Source: Rhodothermales bacterium (GTDB lineage Bacteria > Bacteroidota > Rhodothermia > Rhodothermales > Bin80). Taken from it: 64,000 nucleotides of DNA. A model generated the notes under the pieces. It did not search any database. It worked only from the letters and a program-made list of their open reading frames with translations, and was not told where the DNA came from. Location of the stretch: the NCBI GenBank assembly GCA_022821385.1, contig JAJEDR010000062.1:1-64000 (forward strand), written 5' to 3'. Positions 58,351-64,000 of this stretch are shown here, one piece after another. Position 1 is the first letter of the stretch; every line of letters starts with the position of its first letter. The translations under genes were made by a program, and so were the position numbers.

Positions 58351-59181
58351 ATGGAACGTTCTGGATTATTGACCGGCAAGACCGGGGTTGTCTTTGGTGC
58401 CCTGAACGAGAGCAGCATTGCCTGGGCAATTGCTCACTCTGCACACCGGGAAGGAGCACGGTTTGCACTTTCTAATGCACCGGTTGCTAAACGACTTGGA
58501 TCATTGGATGCACTAGCTGAGCAGGTTAATAGCCCAGTGATCTGGGCGGATGCGACGAAAGATCAGGATCTGATTGCGCTATTTGATGAGCTCAAGGAGC
58601 ATTATGGTCAGATAGACTTTATCGTTCATGCTATCGGTATGGGGGTAAACGTTCGCAAGCGCCGGCCATACGAAAACCTGAACTATGACTGGTATGCCAA
58701 GACTTTGGATATTTCTGCGATCAGTCTGCATCGAATCATTCACCATGCAATGCAGACCGAGGCCCTGAGAAGCGGGGGCTCAATCCTGACGCTTTCCTAC
58801 ATTGGAGCGCAACGGTCATTCTCGCATTACTCCGAAATGGGTGATGCCAAGGCTTTACTCGAAAGTATCGTACGAACTTGGGGATCTCGGTTAGGTGAAC
58901 ATAATATTCGCATTAATGCCATTTCCCAGAGCCCAACACGCACCACAGCTGGGCAGGGAATATCCGGTTTTGATGCTATGTTTGAATTTGGCGACAGAAT
59001 GTCCCCATTGGGGAATGCGGATGCGGCTAGTTGTGGAGATTATGCGGTAACCCTTCTAAGTGATCTGACACGTATGGTCACAATGCAGACGCTGTACAAC
59101 GATGGAGGCTTCAGCGGTATGGGCATTGCGCACGCAATGGTTGAGCCCATGATGCAGATGCTAGATGCAAAAAAACAATAG
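58351..59181 (+). CDS. fabI: Enoyl-[acyl-carrier-protein] reductase (NADH)
   Basis: GLLTGKTGVVFGALNESSIAWAIAHSAHREGA; LTLSYIGAQRSFSHYSEMGDAKALLES; internal ATG preferred. Confidence 0.9.
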   Translation: MERSGLLTGKTGVVFGALNESSIAWAIAHSAHREGARFALSNAPVAKRLGSLDALAEQVNSPVIWADATKDQDLIALFDELKEHYGQIDFIVHAIGMGVNVRKRRPYENLNYDWYAKTLDISAISLHRIIHHAMQTEALRSGGSILTLSYIGAQRSFSHYSEMGDAKALLESIVRTWGSRLGEHNIRINAISQSPTRTTAGQGISGFDAMFEFGDRMSPLGNADAASCGDYAVTLLSDLTRMVTMQTLYNDGGFSGMGIAHAMVEPMMQMLDAKKQ

Positions 59182-59222
59182 TTAATTTGGTGCTGAAGAT
59201 CAGTCCTCTACCAAGTTTGTGT

Positions 59223-59981
59223 ATGCGATTCTTGTTGCCTTGCGCGGTAGCCATGTGCTGCCTCATACATCCTGATTCTTATGCTCTGCAGGCACCTACA
59301 AGCAATGAATTGGATGCAGAACGACTCTATTATGTGACCAGTCGAAAGACAAGTCTGTATCGGGATATCGAAAGGTCAAAGCCCTATGTTCGACTTGCTT
59401 TCAGGGAGCCAGTCACTTTGCTGGCCGCTGAAGGATCCATCATGCAGATACGTACGATGGATGGTGCCACCGGGTACGTGAAAGAGGACGAAATATCAAA
59501 TATTTGGATCCTCGTGTCGAAACGCCGCAAACTCGTAACGCTCCATCGTGGCTTGGAAGTTGTAAGTGAGTTCAGGGCAGACTTTGGTTACAATGCCTAT
59601 TCAGATAAAGAGATATTGGGTACAGAGGGCAATCCCGATCATTGGCGGACACCGGAAGGGGCGTTCTATGTCGTGCGAAAAAACCCTTATAGTAAATTTT
59701 ACAGGGCTTTTCTACTCAATTATCCCAACGCAGAGGATGCCGCAAGGGGGTTGCGCGATGGACTGATCAATAAGCAACAGTTTGATATTATCATGCAATC
59801 TGAAAAAAGAGGGATCGCGCCTCCCATGGGAACTCCACTTGGGGGAATGATAGAGATTCATGGCCATGGCACAGGCTTGTCCTCTAACTGGACGCAGGGA
59901 TGCGTTGCCGTTCGTGATGAGGACATGGATTTTATGTGGACTTACGTGAAGGAAGGGACTCCAGTTATAATAGAGAAATAG
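59223..59981 (+). CDS. L,D-transpeptidase (YkuD-type) family protein
   Basis: GGMIEIHGHGTGLSSNWTQGCVAVRDEDMDFMW catalytic H/C motif; signal peptide; SH3-like N-terminal region. Confidence 0.87.
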   Translation: MRFLLPCAVAMCCLIHPDSYALQAPTSNELDAERLYYVTSRKTSLYRDIERSKPYVRLAFREPVTLLAAEGSIMQIRTMDGATGYVKEDEISNIWILVSKRRKLVTLHRGLEVVSEFRADFGYNAYSDKEILGTEGNPDHWRTPEGAFYVVRKNPYSKFYRAFLLNYPNAEDAARGLRDGLINKQQFDIIMQSEKRGIAPPMGTPLGGMIEIHGHGTGLSSNWTQGCVAVRDEDMDFMWTYVKEGTPVIIEK

Positions 59982-59987
59982 TCTAGT

Positions 59988-60617
59988 ATGACCGGATACA
60001 ATCGTGCAAACAGGCAAAAGCATTCACGTAAGGATCCGATTTCGCGTTGGCATGTGCGAAGTATGATGGAAGTAATCTATCGACTCGTGGAGAGTACGAA
60101 CCCGAAAACAGTGTTGGATGCGGGATGCGGAGAAGGATTTGTAAGCCAGTACCTCGCAACGCGTAATGGTTCAATGAGCATTACGGGGGTAGATGTCCAG
60201 CCCCAAGCCATTGAATTTGCGAAGAAAAATTTCGGAGAAACGGTTACCTATCGGTTGGGGAGTCTGTATTCGCTTCCTTTTTCGGATAACTCATTTGATA
60301 CGGTGGTCTGTAGTCAGGTTCTTGAACATGTGGACGACGTTGAAACTGCCATGGCTGAACTTAAGCGTGTTGCAAGGCGCTTTGTCGTAATCACGGTACC
60401 TCGTGAGCCTTATTTCAAATTAGCTAACGACTTTGCTCGAGCAATTCGCTTCAGCGAAGATCCGGGTCATGTTAATTTTTGGACCAGTTCAGACTTTCAG
60501 ATCTTCATGCGAGTACACTTCAAGCAGCCGAGGTTCGTGCGTAAACATGTGATCTATCAGTTTTCGGTCGCATCGGTTGATTCAAATAATGAATCCTTAA
60601 GACCGGATGAGGCGTAA
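59988..60617 (+). CDS. Class I SAM-dependent methyltransferase
   Basis: VLDAGCGEGFVSQYLATRNGSMSITGVDVQPQAIEFAKK; FDTVVCSQVLEHVDDVETAMAELKRVARR. Confidence 0.9.
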   Translation: MTGYNRANRQKHSRKDPISRWHVRSMMEVIYRLVESTNPKTVLDAGCGEGFVSQYLATRNGSMSITGVDVQPQAIEFAKKNFGETVTYRLGSLYSLPFSDNSFDTVVCSQVLEHVDDVETAMAELKRVARRFVVITVPREPYFKLANDFARAIRFSEDPGHVNFWTSSDFQIFMRVHFKQPRFVRKHVIYQFSVASVDSNNESLRPDEA

Positions 60618-60632
60618 AGATAGAATATAAGC

Positions 60633-62027
60633 TTGGTGTCATTGGACAAGGCCGAAAAAGTGAACAAGTCATTATTGCTCTTATTGCCCTTGCTGGTGCC
60701 TTCCGCGCTTGCTCAGGTACGGGCACCCAAACCCCTGGAGTTGAATTCAGACACCGGGGAAGGTCCGGTGTTTGTCGTGCCGGTTAACGGCATGATTGAT
60801 AATGGCTTGGCGCGTTATATCGACCGGGCTGTCGATGACGCAACCAGTCGTGGGGCGACGCTTACAGTCTTCGAGATTGACACATTTGGAGGACTGGTAG
60901 ATGCCGCTGACAAAATCCGCAAGACGCTTTTGAATGCGGAGATGCCCACAGTTGCATTCATTGATAAGAATGCAGCTTCAGCCGGGGCATTGATCTCCTA
61001 TGCTGCGGATCGCATTGTGATGGTGCCGGGGGCTTCAATCGGGGCGGCTACGGTGGTAGAAGGAGTAGGCGGAGAAGCTGCTCCAGACAAGTATCAGAGT
61101 TACATGCGCGGCCTTATGCGAGCCACTGCAGAGGCCAATGACCGTGATCCCCAGATTGCCGAATCTATGGTGGATCCGTCCCTGGAAGTGGAAGGAGTGT
61201 CTGAAGAGGGTAAAGTACTGACTTTAAGTGCGGAGGAAGCGTTTGAACTCGGCGTAGCAGATCGGGTACTCGAGTCAGTCGATGAGTTGATTTCCGCCTA
61301 TGGATTAGACGCCCCCATGCTGGTGGCGCATCGCGAAACTGGCGCTGAGCGGTTACTCAGATTTCTGGGTTCTCCTGTAGTTCAGTCAATCCTTATGCTG
61401 ATGATGCTAGGTGGATTGTACTTTGAGTTGCAAACACCTGGGGTGGGATTCCCTGGAGCAATTGCCTTGCTTGGAATTGCTCTCTTTTTTGCCCCTCATT
61501 ACCTGTTGGGTTTAGTTGAGATATGGGAGATACTGCTCTTTGCAATTGGAGTTGGATTAATATTGGTTGAATTACTTTTACTCCCAGGGTTTGGGATTGC
61601 CGGGATATCTGGATTGGTGCTGATGTTATTTGCTCTCGTTGTCTCGCTAGTCGGTAATGTGGGGCTGTCATTTCCTCCGATAACGGATATTATGCCCAGT
61701 ATCTACACCGTGGCAATAACACTGGTGGCACTGGTTATTGGTGCAGTTATGATGGGGCGTACACTCACGCACACCGCTGCCTCAAATCCCTTCGTATTGC
61801 ACCCCGAACTCAAAAGCAGTGAGGGTTATACGACCGCTGTTACACACTCGGAGTACATTGGCAGAGTGGGGCGGACGCTCACGGCCCTCAGACCGTCTGG
61901 TGCGATGCTGATTGACCAGGAGCGTGTTGATGTGATTACGGCGGGCGAGTATATTGATCAAGACGTACAGGTCCGAGTGGTTAATGTGCGTGGCAACCGT
62001 GTCGAAGTTAGAATTCACGAATCCTAG
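60633..62027 (+). CDS. NfeD-family protein with ClpP-class serine protease domain
   Basis: FVVPVNGMIDNGLARYIDRAVDDA, IDTFGGLVDAADKIR, KNAASAGALISYAADRIVMVPGASIGAA, C-terminal NfeD domain. Confidence 0.9.
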   Translation: MVSLDKAEKVNKSLLLLLPLLVPSALAQVRAPKPLELNSDTGEGPVFVVPVNGMIDNGLARYIDRAVDDATSRGATLTVFEIDTFGGLVDAADKIRKTLLNAEMPTVAFIDKNAASAGALISYAADRIVMVPGASIGAATVVEGVGGEAAPDKYQSYMRGLMRATAEANDRDPQIAESMVDPSLEVEGVSEEGKVLTLSAEEAFELGVADRVLESVDELISAYGLDAPMLVAHRETGAERLLRFLGSPVVQSILMLMMLGGLYFELQTPGVGFPGAIALLGIALFFAPHYLLGLVEIWEILLFAIGVGLILVELLLLPGFGIAGISGLVLMLFALVVSLVGNVGLSFPPITDIMPSIYTVAITLVALVIGAVMMGRTLTHTAASNPFVLHPELKSSEGYTTAVTHSEYIGRVGRTLTALRPSGAMLIDQERVDVITAGEYIDQDVQVRVVNVRGNRVEVRIHES

Positions 62028-62029
62028 CT

Positions 62030-62512
62030 GTGGAAACTTTAATCCCCATTCTGTGCATTTTGGCAGGGCTCCTGCTGATCACCGTGGAGGTCTATTTGAT
62101 CCCAGGATTCAACGTGATTGGTGTACTGGGTGCTCTCCTGATTGTATTTGCAGTAGGGTATGCATACAGTGAGTCCGGTATATTGGGTGGAACGATTGCC
62201 TTGGTAGGGACGCTGGGTAGTGGTGTGCTGTTGTTCGTTCTACTTTGGCGTTCAGGGGCATGGGACAGATTTATACTATCAACCACGCTCAAGACAGAAG
62301 TTGATGAGGCTAGTCGCAGAAAAGATAAACGTGCCCGCTATCTGGGGAAAACGGGAGTGGCAATTACACCGCTTCGGCCAACGGGAATTGTAGAGATTAA
62401 TGGCGAAAGGATTGAAGTGGCCACTGAGGGTGAGTTCATTGCGGTAGGAAGCAATATCCGTATAGTTGCGATGGATCGTCGGCGATTCTTTGCGCGATTG
62501 GATACTGCGTAG
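62030..62512 (+). CDS. NfeD-like membrane protein (short)
   Basis: VEVYLIPGFNVIGVLGALLIVFAVGYAY and KTGVAITPLRPTGIVEINGERIEVATEGEFI. Confidence 0.88.
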   Translation: METLIPILCILAGLLLITVEVYLIPGFNVIGVLGALLIVFAVGYAYSESGILGGTIALVGTLGSGVLLFVLLWRSGAWDRFILSTTLKTEVDEASRRKDKRARYLGKTGVAITPLRPTGIVEINGERIEVATEGEFIAVGSNIRIVAMDRRRFFARLDTA

Positions 62513-62518
62513 GTCAGA

Positions 62519-64000
62519 CTACCATTGTAGTCGAGCAGAGAATGTGAAAGTTCGACGCAGCAGATAGCTCATCTCATCGGTCAGCCTCCGATTTTCGTCC
62601 TCAAATACACTCTGCTGTCGCAGGTATCGATGCGCGGGATTCGCACGATCAAAGGCATTGAGTACATCAAGTCGCAGCTGTAAAATGCCATTGCCAGCTC
62701 TGTCTCGTATGAGTGCAGCCAAGGCAACGTCCAATTGACTGAATGGAGCAAGCTCATGCCCAGGTGCTGTAGGATTCGTGAAGGAGTAGCCATCAAAGGT
62801 TGGTATATCACTACGGTCTTGGTCTCTATAGTAAATATCTGATCCCAGGAAATCATAGTAAGTCTGCTGAAATCCCCATTTCCGCCCCCAGGCGCCTCGC
62901 CAGCGGACTGTTCCTTCCAGCAGCGGGATTGGTCGCACGACTATTTTGGTGTGGAACTGTCGGGGGATATTCCAGGGAACAGGCAAAACCACAGGCTCTT
63001 CGTTGAGGAACGTATACTCCCGTCTTGATTCGCTGTACTCATAGCGCAGTTCAAGGTCAAGCTTTTCACCCTTCTGCATTAGTTCAGCCGCTGTTCCGAA
63101 TGCAAATCCATGGGTGTTTGTCACGAACTCATTAATGGCGGTGATCGGAGAGGCCTCCGTTTCCCGGCGCCAGAGCATCGGGTAATCAATTCTGTAAAGC
63201 CGGCGCTGATCCTTGTAGTAGTACTCAATCCCAAACTGCCAATAAGTCCAGAGCTGTGCTGAAAGGTCAGCACTGTAATGATAGGCAAGAGGTGCACGGT
63301 TGGTTTCGTCTATAGGCAGCCAAAAGCGGGTTGACGGGACAATCGTGCTTGGGCTGATAGTGGCAATCTCAAATTGATTCAGGAATTGATAATATACACC
63401 GGTAGCAAGTCTAAGGGATACTCCGTAACCTCCTCTGTACGGAGATTTGAATAGTATCGCAGCACGCGGCTCCAAATGAAACCGGTCCTGTGCTTTTATC
63501 CAGGTCAGGCGGAAGCCTGTGGTTAGCTCCGTCCATGGCCAGGGGCTCCAGGTTTGCTGTACGTACCCGGACGATGTGCGTGACTTGCGCTCATGTTCCA
63601 GAACACGGGGAAATACATGTTGGATGCTGAAGCGATGATTTGACCATGAGAGATCCCAGCCTGCACGCACATGAAGCTGAGGAGTCGAGTAATCAATGGA
63701 TAGGCCAAGATCATTATTCAAGAGACTGTTCTGGTCGCTGGTTTCTATGACATTATATTGGTACAAGCTGTACGCTGCATGGACACTGTTTTGGCGGTCA
63801 AGTCCACCGTAATCATGCGAGAGTGCGTAATTCCCCCGGCGCCACGAGGTACGCCAGCTAAAGAGATCCGTGAGCTGCTGACTCCAATATATGCGCATGC
63901 TTTGATTCTCCCAGGCATGGCGGTCAGGAGGGACCTTTCCAGTACTGTCTGTTGCAGCCGACAGTAATCTGCCTTCAAGCGCGCTGTTTCCTTGATACCA
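62519..64000 (-). CDS. TonB-dependent receptor, C-terminal part (continues beyond window)
   Basis: Frame open to right edge; many alternating beta-strand segments; ends YLLRRTFTFSARLQW (terminal aromatic). Confidence 0.8.
   Translation of the reverse strand, partial: WYQGNSALEGRLLSAATDSTGKVPPDRHAWENQSMRIYWSQQLTDLFSWRTSWRRGNYALSHDYGGLDRQNSVHAAYSLYQYNVIETSDQNSLLNNDLGLSIDYSTPQLHVRAGWDLSWSNHRFSIQHVFPRVLEHERKSRTSSGYVQQTWSPWPWTELTTGFRLTWIKAQDRFHLEPRAAILFKSPYRGGYGVSLRLATGVYYQFLNQFEIATISPSTIVPSTRFWLPIDETNRAPLAYHYSADLSAQLWTYWQFGIEYYYKDQRRLYRIDYPMLWRRETEASPITAINEFVTNTHGFAFGTAAELMQKGEKLDLELRYEYSESRREYTFLNEEPVVLPVPWNIPRQFHTKIVVRPIPLLEGTVRWRGAWGRKWGFQQTYYDFLGSDIYYRDQDRSDIPTFDGYSFTNPTAPGHELAPFSQLDVALAALIRDRAGNGILQLRLDVLNAFDRANPAHRYLRQQSVFEDENRRLTDEMSYLLRRTFTFSARLQW

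Overview
The window is a ~64 kb bacterial chromosome segment. It most resembles a Rhodothermales-type (Bacteroidota/Rhodothermota) genome, judging by a nuoJ-K-L-M-nhaD-pcd-nuoN cluster like the one I recall being described for Rhodothermus marinus, T9SS-like C-terminal domains, DUF5916 and YtxJ. Most of it is housekeeping: mdh, complex I genes, sodA, dnaK, pgsA, pyrE, cinA, recA, aroF, nagB, accD, an EF-G paralog, holB, fabI, nfeD and one CAT tRNA. Two accessory structures stand out. (1) A complete IS1595-type element lies at 54376-56942. It has 31-bp terminal inverted repeats with 1 mismatch and is flanked by the 8-bp direct repeat CAATTTTA. It carries three co-directional, tightly packed genes: an intact transposase, a DNA methyltransferase fused to an HNH nuclease domain, and an unlisted 57-aa AT-hook protein. 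The methyltransferase start region contains an 11-nt poly-G/C tract. As sequenced, this tract puts the natural ATG out of frame; loss of 1 nt restores a full-length protein. This is a candidate phase-variable mobile modification/restriction cassette. (2) A ~3 kb tandem duplication (about 20345-23356 and 23369-26551) has produced two secreted WD40-propeller genes with different blade numbers, and has left a sodA 3' fragment and a lyase 3' fragment at the junction. All calls come from reading the sequence and supplied translations; no database search was run.
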